A stretch of 64,000 nucleotides of DNA from assembly GCF_018128905.1 (NCBI RefSeq), contig NZ_CP063808.1, positions 2,170,001 to 2,234,000 on the forward strand, given 5' to 3'. Of this stretch, positions 36,237 through 46,212 are shown in pieces. The notes below the pieces were generated by a model. The model was given only the letters and a program-made list of their open reading frames with translations. It was not told the origin of the DNA and ran no database searches. The position numbers were made by a program, and so were the translations under genes. Numbering within the stretch: position 1 is the first letter of the stretch; every line of letters begins with the position of its first letter. Source of the stretch: Streptomyces sp. A2-16 (GTDB lineage Bacteria > Actinomycetota > Actinomycetes > Streptomycetales > Streptomycetaceae).

Positions 36237-38234
36237 GTGATCCAGGCCTTCGGACTGACCAGCAATTCCCGCAAGGACCTCCCGCCCGCGGTCGACGACG
36301 TGTCCTTCGAAGCCCGCGCGGGCCATGTCACCGCGCTTCTCGGAGCGACGGGTGCGGGCAAGACGACGACGCTCAGACTGATGCTCGAACTCCAACAGGG
36401 CCGTGGCCTCACCTACTTCAGGGGCCGTCCGCTGCATCGCATCGCGCATCCCTCACGCGAGGTCGGCGTCCTCATGGGCGATGTGCCCGGCCATCCCGCG
36501 CGCACGGTCCGCGGTCATCTGCGCATGCTGTGCGCCGCGGCCGGTGTCCCGGTCCGGCGTGCCGACGAGGTGCTCGAGGTGGTGGGCCTGGTCAGCCTGC
36601 GCGACGAGCGGCTCGGCGCCCTGTCACGCGGCATGGACCGCCGTCTCGGCCTGGCCTGCGCCCTGTTGTCGGACCCGCACACTCTCGTACTGGACGATCC
36701 CGCCGACGGACTCGCCCCTCGTGAGGGCCACTGGCTGCACGGCATGCTGCGAGCCCACGCCACTCAGGGCGGCACGGTCCTGTTCACCACGGCCGAGCCG
36801 AAAGAGGCCGCACGCGCCGCAGATCACGTAGTGACACTCGATCAAGGAAGAGTCGTCGCGGACCAGGCGGCCGCGGAGTTCGCCCGCACCAGACTCCGGC
36901 CCCGTGTCGCCGTCCGTACCCCCCATGTCGCCCGCCTCGCCGCCCTGCTCGCCAAGGAGGCCCGCACGGCACACCGCTCCGTCGAAGTCGTCCGGGAGGG
37001 CGGCAACCGTCTGTCCGTGTACGGCAGTACATGTGCCGACATCGGTGAGACTGCCTTCCGCCACGGCATCCTCGTCCACCAACTCGCCGACGAGATCGGG
37101 GACATGGGACCCGGTGCCGGCCCCTTTCCAGGCGAGGCCTTGGAGGCGGTCCAGGGTGTCCCGGCAGCGGGCGAGGGGCCGGAGTCCGGCGAGCTCCTTG
37201 ATGCCGGGGCCGTCGAGCCGGCCGGGACGGAGAGGTCGAGCGGCCGAGTCGAGCTCGATCAGAGCGCACCGCAGAGCGGTTCCCAGGTGCACGGAGACAC
37301 GGTGGTGCCCGCCGGATCGGATAAGCATGGGGACCGGACGGCACACGACGTTCCAGGTGCCCGCCCGGCTGCGGGAAGCGGTGGCGGCGTTCAGGGCGCC
37401 GCCACGGTTTCCAGGCCCCCCGCCCCCCTGCCCTCCCTCCCGCCCCCCATCTCCGTCCGGTCCGCCCCCAGCCCCCTGCGTCCTCTGCGCTACGAACTGC
37501 GTCGCGCGGCAGGGATCGGCACCGGGTTCCTCACCGCCGCCGCCGTGCTCGTCACGTCCGCCCTCACCGCCGTATTCCTGGCGCGAGTCGGTCACACTCC
37601 GCAGGCGCGTCTGCTGGCCGCGTGGCCGAGGGAGCTGCCGCTGCCACCGGCCGCACTCGGAGCCGGACTGCTCGGCGCGCTCGCGTTCGGCGACGAGTTC
37701 CGCCACCCCGCCCTGGCCGCGGACCGCGGCACCGTCCCCCGTCGACTGGGACTGCTGACCGCGAAACTCGTCGTCACCGCCGTCACCGCGCTGGCGCTGG
37801 CCTTTCTCACGCTGGGCTGCGACGCCGAAGTGCTCTATCTCGTCTACGGACGGGAACTCACGGAAGTTCCCGCCGACTGGTTTTTGCTGAGCGCGAGTTG
37901 GTTCGGACTCGTGGTCGGGTGCGCATGGGCCGGTGTGCTGGCCGCCGGCGTCTTCCGGTCCACCACAGCCGGGCTCGCCGCCGTGGTCGCCGTTCCCGTT
38001 CTCGTCGTCCCCCTCGTGCAAAAAGCTCTGCAGGGGGCATCCATGCGAGCCGCGGTGGGTCTTCCCGCGCGGCTGCGCGAGGTCTTCCTGTCGCAGTGGC
38101 CGTTCGGTGGAGAGCGCTATCTCACCGGGGCGGTGCGGGTGATCGCTCAACCCGTCGGCGGCGCACTGACGTTGTCCCTGACCGCTCTGGTCTGCGCGTA
38201 TCTGTTCACGACCCTGCGCAGCAGGGTCCGATGA
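36237..38234 (+). CDS. single-chain ABC exporter (ATPase fused to permease)
   Basis: 665-aa protein. The N-terminal ATPase has Walker A LLGATGAGKTTT (about residues 35-44). The signature is weak (ALSRGMDRRLGLA) and Walker B ends LVLDDP, with Asp replacing the catalytic Glu. A variable Pro/Gly-rich linker (about residues 280-410) leads to a C-terminal permease with six hydrophobic segments (AAVLVTSALTAVFLA, LGAGLLGALAFG, LVVTAVTALALAFLTLG, FGLVVGCAWAGVLAAG, AAVVAVPVLVVPLV, LTLSLTALVCAYLF), ABC-2-like. The GTG was preferred to an upstream TTG because a -10 hexamer sits 7 bases before it. The substrate is unknown. It lies between an NrtR-type regulator and whiH. Confidence 0.85.
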   Translation: MIQAFGLTSNSRKDLPPAVDDVSFEARAGHVTALLGATGAGKTTTLRLMLELQQGRGLTYFRGRPLHRIAHPSREVGVLMGDVPGHPARTVRGHLRMLCAAAGVPVRRADEVLEVVGLVSLRDERLGALSRGMDRRLGLACALLSDPHTLVLDDPADGLAPREGHWLHGMLRAHATQGGTVLFTTAEPKEAARAADHVVTLDQGRVVADQAAAEFARTRLRPRVAVRTPHVARLAALLAKEARTAHRSVEVVREGGNRLSVYGSTCADIGETAFRHGILVHQLADEIGDMGPGAGPFPGEALEAVQGVPAAGEGPESGELLDAGAVEPAGTERSSGRVELDQSAPQSGSQVHGDTVVPAGSDKHGDRTAHDVPGARPAAGSGGGVQGAATVSRPPAPLPSLPPPISVRSAPSPLRPLRYELRRAAGIGTGFLTAAAVLVTSALTAVFLARVGHTPQARLLAAWPRELPLPPAALGAGLLGALAFGDEFRHPALAADRGTVPRRLGLLTAKLVVTAVTALALAFLTLGCDAEVLYLVYGRELTEVPADWFLLSASWFGLVVGCAWAGVLAAGVFRSTTAGLAAVVAVPVLVVPLVQKALQGASMRAAVGLPARLREVFLSQWPFGGERYLTGAVRVIAQPVGGALTLSLTALVCAYLFTTLRSRVR

Positions 38235-38361
38235 CGACCGTCCGGGCGCTTCCGGTCCCGACCTGCGCACAACTTCCCGACGAAAGCGCATTTCTTTCCG
38301 ATAAGGCGTCAATTGCGACGGGGTGAGCGATCACCCTTTCGTGTGCTTTTCACCAAAGACC

Positions 38362-38389
38362 TCAAGGGAGTTGGAGGCAACGCCGACAA
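38362..38389 (+). promoter_or_regulatory. sigma-WhiG-type promoter of whiH
   Basis: TCAA-N16-GCCGACAA closely matches the WhiG/FliA class (TAAA-N15/16-GCCGATAA). The -10 ends 7 bases before the GTG, so the transcript would start at or next to the codon. whiH is a known sigma-WhiG target in S. coelicolor. Confidence 0.75.
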
Positions 38390-38396
38390 AGGATCC

Positions 38397-39284
38397 GTGA
38401 GTACCCTTGCGCACACCATGATGACCGCCGCCCGCTCCGCCGACTCCGGTCTGGCCGGCCCGGGCGAACTCGACCGCTACCCCTACGCCGAGGCCCCGGC
38501 CGCAGGCCGCGTCGGAGCCTCCGTCTGGGACGGCTCGGACCCGGAGCTGGGCCGCGTGGGCCGACGGGCCGCGGGCAGCCGCGGGCGCGGACTGCACGGC
38601 CAACTCGTCCAGCAGCTGGGCCAGATGATCGTCTCCGGTGACCTCGGCGCCGACCGCCCGCTGGTCCCCGAGGAGATCGGCCAGCGTTTCGAGGTCTCCC
38701 GTACCGTCGTCCGTGAGTCGCTCCGCGTCCTGGAGGCCAAGGGCCTGGTCAGTGCCCGTCCCAACGTCGGCACGCGCGTGCGTCCCGTCAGCGACTGGAA
38801 CCTCTTGGACCCGGACATCATCGAATGGCGTGCTTTCGGACCGCAGCGCGACGACCAGCGCCGGGAGCTGAGCGAGCTGCGCTGGACGATCGAGCCGCTC
38901 GCCGCGCGGCTGGCCGCCGGTCATGGCAGGGAGGACGTCCAGCAGCGCCTCGGTGACATGGTCGAGATCATGGGCCACGCCATGAGCCAGGGCGACGCGC
39001 TCACCTTCTCCCGCGCCGATGCCGAGTTCCACTCCCTGCTCATCCAGCTCGCGGGCAACCGCATGCTGGAGCACCTTTCCGGGATCGTCTCCGCCGCCCT
39101 CCAGGTCTCCGGTGCTCCGGTCACCGGCTGTGACCGGCCGAACGAGTCCTCCCTGGCGCACCACGGCCGGATTGCCGACGCCCTCGCCGCAGGCGACGGC
39201 GCGGCGGCGGAAGCGGCCATGCGCCAACTGCTGACCGTCCATCCCGAGGTGGAGCGCGTGGTGCCCGCCCCGCGCGAGCACTGA
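38397..39284 (+). CDS. whiH: sporulation regulator WhiH (GntR family)
   Basis: 295-aa GntR/FadR-type transcription factor. An N-terminal 65-residue extension (Ser/Ala/Gly-rich) precedes the winged helix (LVPEEIGQRFEVSRTVVRESLRVLEAKGLVSARPNVGTRV, about residues 90-135), then an FCD helical effector domain with metal-ligand-like residues (WTIEPLAARLAAGH, DAEFHSLLIQLAGN, ESSLAHHGRIADAL). WhiH acts late in aerial hypha development to permit sporulation septation, and binds a carboxylate-like effector by family analogy. The GTG follows AAAGGA, but that site overlaps the -10 of the sigma-WhiG promoter; ATG codons at 38418/38421 are alternatives. A long hairpin ends the gene, before hrdB. Confidence 0.93.
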   Translation: MSTLAHTMMTAARSADSGLAGPGELDRYPYAEAPAAGRVGASVWDGSDPELGRVGRRAAGSRGRGLHGQLVQQLGQMIVSGDLGADRPLVPEEIGQRFEVSRTVVRESLRVLEAKGLVSARPNVGTRVRPVSDWNLLDPDIIEWRAFGPQRDDQRRELSELRWTIEPLAARLAAGHGREDVQQRLGDMVEIMGHAMSQGDALTFSRADAEFHSLLIQLAGNRMLEHLSGIVSAALQVSGAPVTGCDRPNESSLAHHGRIADALAAGDGAAAEAAMRQLLTVHPEVERVVPAPREH

Positions 39285-39354
39285 CCGCGCACCGCGGGCC
39301 GCGCGGCCGAGGGTGTTCTTCCCCTCCTGCGACATCGTTCGGCCGCCGAACCGC

Positions 39355-39404
39355 CGTCGTCGGACCCCGCAGGAGCCCCACGGTTCCTGCGGGGTCCGAC
39401 GGCG
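39355..39404 (+). terminator. long hairpin after whiH
   Basis: About 20-bp stem: CGTCGGACCCCGCAGGA-like left arm pairs with TCCTGCGGGGTCCGACG with a 10-base loop and one wobble. Confidence 0.9.
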
Positions 39405-39522
39405 CGGCGTGGTGACGGCATCACAGGGCATCGCTGGTCGGGGCAGGCGGGTGGCCTTGTCTGTCCTTGTCTGACCGTTTTTGATTGCTTACGGGGTGTG
39501 ACTCGGGCCACGCAGATTGGGC

Positions 39523-39549
39523 GTAACGCTCGCGGGAACAGCGCGATGA
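39523..39549 (+). promoter_or_regulatory. candidate ECF-type promoter of hrdB
   Basis: GTAAC-N16-CGATGA, the spacing of an ECF sigma promoter. It resembles what I recall of the ShbA-dependent hrdB promoter of Streptomyces. It implies a leader of about 160 bases. Confidence 0.5.
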
Positions 39550-39712
39550 CCTAAGAGGTGACAGCCGCGGAGGGAATACGGACGCCGTTTCAGGCGCTGT
39601 GCATCTTCCCGGCCCCCCGCCCGCGCCGTCGGCCACTCCCAGGCCGGTGGTCGGCTCCTGTCCGCCCTGGACGGGGCCGGAAGCCGTTTTCCAACGTTCC
39701 GAGAGGTTGTTC

Positions 39713-41251
<1,539 letters not shown>

Positions 41252-41266
41252 GTCGTAGTCCTACGA

Positions 41267-41307
41267 CACGAAAGGCCCGGTCCCTCCTCGGGGGCCGGGC
41301 CTTCGTG
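41267..41307 (+). terminator. hairpin after hrdB
   Basis: CACGAAAGGCCCGG / CCGGGCCTTCGTG stem extended by CCC/GGG, immediately preceded by a smaller GTCGTAG/CTACGAC hairpin. Confidence 0.88.
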
Positions 41308-41372
41308 CTGCGCGCACAGGCACCCTGCATGACTCTGGGTTTCCGATCATCACCCCGGAGTGAGGAGCATGC

Positions 41373-42254
41373 ATGCGTCATCCCATTACCCGGGCGCTGG
41401 CCCGGCCGCTGGTTCTGGCGGCCGTGGCGGCGGCCATACCGCTGGTGTCGGCCGCCCCCGTGGCCGCCGACAACATCGTCGTCGGGGGATTCCCGGTCGA
41501 CGTGTCCAAGGCGCCCTGGACGGTGGCCCTGTCCAGCCGTGACCGGTTCGGGGGTACGCGCGCCGGGCAGTTCTGCGGCGGTGTCGCCGTCGGCCGTATG
41601 ACGGTGCTCACCGCGGCCCACTGCATGGGCGAGGACGTCCTGGGGGCACCGCCGGAGCAGGTGAGGGACTTCCGTGTCATCGCGGGCCGTACGGATCTTC
41701 TCTCGGACCAGGGGGAGGAGATCGCCCTGCGCGAAGCCTGGGTGAATCCGGGCTACGACCCGCAGAGCAACGCGGGCGACTTCGCGGTCCTCACGCTCGC
41801 GGAGCCGCTGCCGCAGAGCGCCGTGATCGCCATGGCGGCGGCCGGCGACGCCGCGTATGCACCCGGGACCGGCGCCACGGTGTACGGCTGGGGTGACGCC
41901 ACGGGCGGCGGCGACTATGCGCGCAGTCTGCGGGCGGCACGCGTGCACGTGATGTCCGACGCGAGCTGTGAGGAGGCCTATCCGGGTGGTGCGGACGGCA
42001 CCTACCGGGCCGACAGCATGTTGTGCGCCGGGGAGGACTGGGGTGGCCGTGACGCCTGCCAGGGCGACAGTGGTGGACCGCTGGTCGCCGGAGGAAAGCT
42101 TGTAGGGCTGGTGTCCTGGGGCAGCGGCTGCGGGCGAGCGGGCCGGCCCGGTGTCTACGCCCGTGTGTCCGAGGTCATGAAAACGCTCGACTGGGACGGT
42201 CGTCACGCTGTGGATGGCCGCCATGCCGGGGACGGACGCCACGGAATCGCGTGA
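41373..42254 (+). CDS. secreted trypsin-like serine protease
   Basis: 293-aa S1A protease. The signal peptide ([32 protein letters not shown]) is followed by a short propeptide and IVVGGF, the activation site. Triad: His in LTAAHC, Asp in GDFAVLTL, Ser in CQGDSGGPL; the [18 protein letters not shown] end is typical. Six Cys allow three disulphides. The last 18 residues are three copies of a DGRHA(V/G/I) hexapeptide from an 18-bp DNA repeat, an unusual basic tail. The ATG has a GAGGAG site. Likely exported for protein digestion, perhaps in development given its neighbours. Confidence 0.93.
   Translation: MRHPITRALARPLVLAAVAAAIPLVSAAPVAADNIVVGGFPVDVSKAPWTVALSSRDRFGGTRAGQFCGGVAVGRMTVLTAAHCMGEDVLGAPPEQVRDFRVIAGRTDLLSDQGEEIALREAWVNPGYDPQSNAGDFAVLTLAEPLPQSAVIAMAAAGDAAYAPGTGATVYGWGDATGGGDYARSLRAARVHVMSDASCEEAYPGGADGTYRADSMLCAGEDWGGRDACQGDSGGPLVAGGKLVGLVSWGSGCGRAGRPGVYARVSEVMKTLDWDGRHAVDGRHAGDGRHGIA
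42195..42248 (+). repeat. 18-bp in-frame repeat at protease C-terminus
   Basis: Three 18-bp units encode [18 protein letters not shown] just before the stop codon. Confidence 0.85.
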
Positions 42255-42296
42255 CAGCACTTTGAGGGCGATGCGCGCCCCACAAGAGCCATGAGT

Positions 42297-42334
42297 AAGG
42301 GCGGCTGCCCCTGGGAGCAGGGACAGCCGCCCTT
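42297..42334 (+). terminator. hairpin after protease gene
   Basis: AAGGGCGGCTG pairs with CAGCCGCCCTT; additional CCC/GGG pairing inside. It may serve both convergent genes. Confidence 0.82.
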
Positions 42335-42377
42335 GTGCCGGCCTGTGCCGGAGCTGGCTCGTCGTGGACGCGAGGTG

Positions 42378-42608
42378 TCAGCGCTCTTCTTCTGAGGCGG
42401 ATGCGGGAACGGCCGTGAGCCGCTCCGTCTCGTCCTGTATCTCAGCGGCGATCTTCTTGAGTTCCGGCTCGAACTTGCGACCGTGGTGGGCGCAGAAGAG
42501 CAGTTCTCCGCCGCTGAGCAGGACGACGCGCACGTACGCCTGGGCGCCGCAGCGGTCGCAGCGGTCAGCGGCCGTCAGCGGGCTCGCGGGGGTCAGAACA
42601 GTAGTCAC
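42378..42608 (-). CDS. small zinc-ribbon-like protein (DUF7455)
   Basis: 76-aa conserved actinobacterial protein. A single treble-clef-like motif, CDRCGAQAYVRVVL then LLFCAHHGRKF, provides Cys/His ligands for one metal. The C-terminal tail is a charged helix. The function is unknown; I recall the same gene lying close to the principal sigma factor and parE in other actinobacteria. The GTG has an AGAAGAGG site upstream. It is convergent with the protease. Confidence 0.88.
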   Translation of the reverse strand: MTTVLTPASPLTAADRCDRCGAQAYVRVVLLSGGELLFCAHHGRKFEPELKKIAAEIQDETERLTAVPASASEEER

Positions 42609-43050
42609 GTCGCCTCTTCTCTAGCTCGACGAGCTGTCGTACCAGGGTCAACATCCAACCAGCCCCAAAACGTTCCCGCTCGGGGCTTCACCCAGAGAGA
42701 AATTTTCCGGACGGCTGGCTGCTGCCGGTTTGGCGGCGAATGTGCCGTATTGCGTGTCTGTGTGTCTTACGGTTTCGCGCTGTCGGTCAAGGTCGGTCCT
42801 CCCGGCTGGGTTGCCGGTTGTTCATGAGGACGTGCCCGGAGCCTAAATGGTTCATGCCCCCAAGGGAACGTGATATGTACTTCACCCCATCGAGGGATCG
42901 AACAGGTATGCGACCGTGGACTAGTCTGTGTTTCCGCACGAGGGTGGCGTTACAACGGCTCTACCAGGCCTCGGTACCCTCTTGGCGGCGACCGAAGCCG
43001 CGCCCTTACCCACAAGGGCCTCACCTGAAATTCAGCGAGGAGCGAACCGC
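42609..43050. promoter_or_regulatory. DUF7455 / parE divergent region
   Basis: 442 bases with no gene. There is an inverted repeat AGCTCG-A-CGAGCT beside the DUF7455 start. A weak sigma-70-like pair (TCGAAC-N18-TAGTCT, 42898-42927) lies about 125 bases before parE. The rest shows nothing I can name. Confidence 0.5.
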
Positions 43051-45174
43051 GTGACCGCCGAGACGTCCGTGCCGTCCACAGCTCTGCTGGCAGGAGCAGA
43101 CCGGGACGGGTCCAACTACACCGCGCGGCACCTGCTCGTCCTCGAGGGGCTCGAGGCCGTACGCAAGCGCCCGGGTATGTACATCGGCTCGACCGACAGC
43201 CGTGGGTTGATGCACTGCCTGTGGGAGATCATCGACAACTCCGTCGACGAGGCCCTGGGCGGGTACTGCGACCACATTGAGGTGATCCTCCACGACGACG
43301 CGTCCGTGGAGGTCCGGGACAACGGCCGGGGCATCCCGGTCGACGTCGAGCCCAAGACGGGTCTGTCCGGCGTCGAGGTCGTCATGACCAAGCTGCACGC
43401 CGGCGGCAAGTTCGGCGGTGGCTCCTATGCCGCCTCCGGCGGTCTGCACGGCGTGGGCGCCTCCGTGGTGAACGCCCTGTCCGCGCGGCTGGACGTCGAG
43501 GTGGACCGCGCAGGCAACACCCACGCCATCAGCTTCCGGCGCGGTGTGCCGGGTGCCTTCGCGGCCATCGGCCCCGACGCCAAGTTCGAGGCCGCGAGCG
43601 GCCTGCGCAAGGCCAAGAGGATCCCCAAGACCCGGACCGGCACGCGCGTGCGGTACTGGGCCGACCGCCAGATCTTCCTCAAGGATGCCAAGCTCTCCCT
43701 CGAGAACCTCCACCAGCGCGCTCGCCAGACCGCGTTCCTGGTGCCCGGCCTGACCATCGTCGTCCGTGACGAGTACGGGCTGGGCGAAGGCGGCAGCAAG
43801 GGCGAGGAGTCGTTCCGGTTCGACGGTGGCATCAGCGAGTTCTGCGAGTACCTGGCCACCGACAAGCCGGTCAACGACGTCCTCCGCTTCTCCGGCCAGG
43901 GGACCTTCAAGGAGACCGTCCCGGTCCTCGACGACCACGGCCAGATGACGCCCACCGAGGTCACCCGCGAACTCGGCGTGGACGTCGCGATGCGCTGGGG
44001 GACCGGCTACGACACGACCCTGAGGTCGTTCGTCAACATCATCGCCACTCCCAAGGGCGGCACCCATGTCGCCGGCTTCGAGCAGGCCGTGGCCAAGACG
44101 ATGAACGAGGTGCTGCGCGCCAAGAAGATGCTGCGTGTCGCCGAGGACGACATCGTCAAGGACGACGCTCTCGAGGGCCTGACCGCAGTCGTCACCGTTC
44201 GCCTCGCCGAGCCGCAGTTCGAGGGCCAGACCAAGGAAGTCCTCGGCACCTCGGCGGCCCGCCGCATCGTGAACACCGTGATCTCCAAGGAGCTCAAGGC
44301 GTTCCTGACGTCCACGAAGCGGGATACCGCGGCCCAGGCCCGGGTCGTCATGGAGAAGGCGGTCGCCGCTGCACGCACGCGTATCGCGGCCCGCCAGCAC
44401 AAGGACGCACAGCGCCGCAAGACGGCTCTGGAGACCTCCTCGCTGCCCGCCAAGCTCGCCGACTGCCGCAGCGACGACGTCGACCGCAGCGAACTGTTCA
44501 TCGTCGAGGGCGACTCCGCGCTCGGTACCGCGAAGCTCGCCCGGAACTCTGAGTTCCAGGCGCTGCTGCCCATTCGCGGCAAGATCCTCAACGTCCAGAA
44601 GTCGTCCGTCACCGACATGCTCAAGAACGTCGAGTGCGGTGCGATCATCCAGGTCATAGGAGCAGGGTCCGGCCGGACCTTCGACATCGACGCGGCCCGC
44701 TACGGCAAGATCATCATGATGACCGACGCCGACGTCGACGGCTCTCACATCCGATGCCTGCTGCTGACGCTGTTCCAGCGCTACATGCGGCCCATGGTCG
44801 AGGCGGGCCGGGTGTTCGCCGCGGTGCCGCCGCTGCACCGCATCGAACTCGTCCAGCCGAAGAAGGGCCAGGACAAGTACGTCTACACCTACTCGGACCG
44901 TGAGCTGCGCGAGAAGCTGCTGGAGTTCCAGAGCAAGGGGGTCCGGTACAAGGACTCCATCCAGCGGTACAAGGGTCTGGGCGAGATGGACGCCGACCAA
45001 CTGGCCGAGACGACGATGGACCCGCGGCACCGGACTCTGCGGCGGATCAACCTCGCCGATCTGGAGGCTGCCGAGCAGGTCTTCGATCTGCTGATGGGCA
45101 ATGACGTAGCGCCGCGCAAGGAGTTCATCTCGGGCTCGGCCGCGACGCTGGATCGGTCGCGCATCGACGCGTAG
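43051..45174 (+). CDS. parE: DNA topoisomerase IV subunit B (ParE)
   Basis: 707-aa type IIA topoisomerase ATPase subunit, partner of ParC (encoded at the right edge of the window). GHKL ATPase motifs: EIIDNSVDEAL, RDNGRGIPV and GGLHGVGASVVNALS. The transducer follows, then the TOPRIM domain with IVEGDSALGTAK and MMTDADVDGSHIRCLLL, and the C-terminal RYKGLGEMDADQL motif. It decatenates daughter chromosomes. The GTG has a GCGAGGAG site at 9 bases; the longer open frame upstream is not conserved. Acceptance as ParE rather than GyrB rests on the locus and on the parC partner nearby. Confidence 0.95.
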   Translation: MTAETSVPSTALLAGADRDGSNYTARHLLVLEGLEAVRKRPGMYIGSTDSRGLMHCLWEIIDNSVDEALGGYCDHIEVILHDDASVEVRDNGRGIPVDVEPKTGLSGVEVVMTKLHAGGKFGGGSYAASGGLHGVGASVVNALSARLDVEVDRAGNTHAISFRRGVPGAFAAIGPDAKFEAASGLRKAKRIPKTRTGTRVRYWADRQIFLKDAKLSLENLHQRARQTAFLVPGLTIVVRDEYGLGEGGSKGEESFRFDGGISEFCEYLATDKPVNDVLRFSGQGTFKETVPVLDDHGQMTPTEVTRELGVDVAMRWGTGYDTTLRSFVNIIATPKGGTHVAGFEQAVAKTMNEVLRAKKMLRVAEDDIVKDDALEGLTAVVTVRLAEPQFEGQTKEVLGTSAARRIVNTVISKELKAFLTSTKRDTAAQARVVMEKAVAAARTRIAARQHKDAQRRKTALETSSLPAKLADCRSDDVDRSELFIVEGDSALGTAKLARNSEFQALLPIRGKILNVQKSSVTDMLKNVECGAIIQVIGAGSGRTFDIDAARYGKIIMMTDADVDGSHIRCLLLTLFQRYMRPMVEAGRVFAAVPPLHRIELVQPKKGQDKYVYTYSDRELREKLLEFQSKGVRYKDSIQRYKGLGEMDADQLAETTMDPRHRTLRRINLADLEAAEQVFDLLMGNDVAPRKEFISGSAATLDRSRIDA

Positions 45175-45687
45175 GGGCGGGCCGGGGCTGGTTCTGCGAC
45201 CGGCCCCGGGCATGGTCGACCGGGTTGTTGCTTTTGCGCTGGCGCTGACGGGGGGCTTGCGTGGTCGGTGGTGTGGGTGGCTCCCGTTGCGTCTGGCTTG
45301 TCTGGCCTTCGGGGCGACGACTGGGTCCGAAGGCCTGGGTCCGAGAGTGGGCTTGACGGGCCTGAGTTCCGGCGAGGCCCGGGTTCGGAAGGCTTGGATT
45401 CCGTGGGCCCGGGTTCGGAAGGCTCGGATCCGTTGTCCCGGTTCCGAAGGCCCGTACTGCGTCGGCCCGGATTCCGTCAGCCCTGGCCCGGAAGGGCCAG
45501 TTCCGGATCGCCCTGCTTGCGAAGGTCCGGTTCGGCGGGCTCCACCCAGGGGTGGAGGAGTCGCCCGCCTGAGATTCCACCCGTGATCCACCCCGGCTCC
45601 GATCTCCCGGCCTGCGGATTTCCGTAGCTTCGAAGGTGTCGGCGGCATCCGCTGCCGACAGTCCCCTTCTCGCTCACGGAGGCTGTG
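45175..45687. other. repeat-rich intergenic region after parE
   Basis: 513 bases with no credible gene. The middle is a degenerate 30-bp tandem repeat rich in TTCGGAAGG / GGATTCCG; the last 60 bases probably hold the promoter of the downstream two-component operon. Confidence 0.65.
45378..45540. repeat. degenerate ~30-bp tandem repeat downstream of parE
   Basis: Two nearly identical 30-bp units (from 45378 and 45408, both opening CCCGGGTTCGGAAGGCT), followed by diverging units from about 45437, 45466 and 45487 that keep CCCGG and TTCCG(A/G) cores. Confidence 0.75.
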
Positions 45688-46212
45688 ATGTCCGGGCTCG
45701 TCGACGCGTTGCTGATCGTGGTCGTGGTGGTCGTGGTGATCGCCCGCCAGTTCCGGGCGAGCCGGATCGACGCCGGTCGGCGCTGGTGGCTGCTGCCCGT
45801 CGTCCTGGCCGTCGTGGCCCTTCGCGAGCCGGGGCTGGTGGACGCCCATCACCGCACGGCATCCGTCGTCCTGCTCACCGCCGAGCTGCTCACCGGCCTC
45901 GCCATCGGAGCCGGCTGGGCCTGGACGAGCCGGATATGGGCGGAGCCCGACGGCGCGGTGTGGAGCAGGAGCACCAGGGCGAGCGGCGCTGTCTGGGCCG
46001 TGGGCATCGGTGTGCGTGTCGGCCTCTTCGCACTCGGCGCGGCGATCGGTGTCCACCAGAACTCCTCCGCACTGCTGCTCGCCCTGGCAGCCACCCTGCT
46101 CGTGCGCTCCGGGATTCTCGTCCAGCGAGCGCATTCCCTGCGCCCTGCCGCCGCACCGGCCCCGGCGTACGGTGAGCCCATGTTCCACTCCACGGGGAAG
46201 GAACGCGCGTGA
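45688..46212 (+). CDS. integral membrane protein (CcdC/DUF1453-like)
   Basis: 174-aa protein with about five hydrophobic helices, the first being an extreme Val run (LLIVVVVVVVIARQF). The pattern resembles the DUF1453/CcdC membrane family. The ATG has a GGAGG site. The stop overlaps the GTG of the histidine kinase (GTGA), so it is translationally coupled to the two-component genes and may act as an accessory to the kinase; this is inference. Confidence 0.78.
   Translation: MSGLVDALLIVVVVVVVIARQFRASRIDAGRRWWLLPVVLAVVALREPGLVDAHHRTASVVLLTAELLTGLAIGAGWAWTSRIWAEPDGAVWSRSTRASGAVWAVGIGVRVGLFALGAAIGVHQNSSALLLALAATLLVRSGILVQRAHSLRPAAAPAPAYGEPMFHSTGKERA

Larger units (their letters stand above)
39285..39712. 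promoter_or_regulatory. whiH-hrdB intergenic region
   Basis: 428 bases with no gene. It holds the whiH terminator and the hrdB promoter(s), including a candidate ECF-type promoter. The AT-richer patch around 39475-39495 is the only low-GC stretch. Confidence 0.7.

Noticed and set aside
42898..42913. SOS-box-like TCGAAC-AGGT-ATGCGA upstream of parE
   Set aside because: Right half matches only 4 of 6, and parE is not known to be LexA-controlled; more likely a chance -35-like element.
45175..45687. Possible CRISPR array after parE
   Set aside because: Repeat units of about 30 bp are contiguous and degenerate, with no unique spacers and no cas genes nearby.
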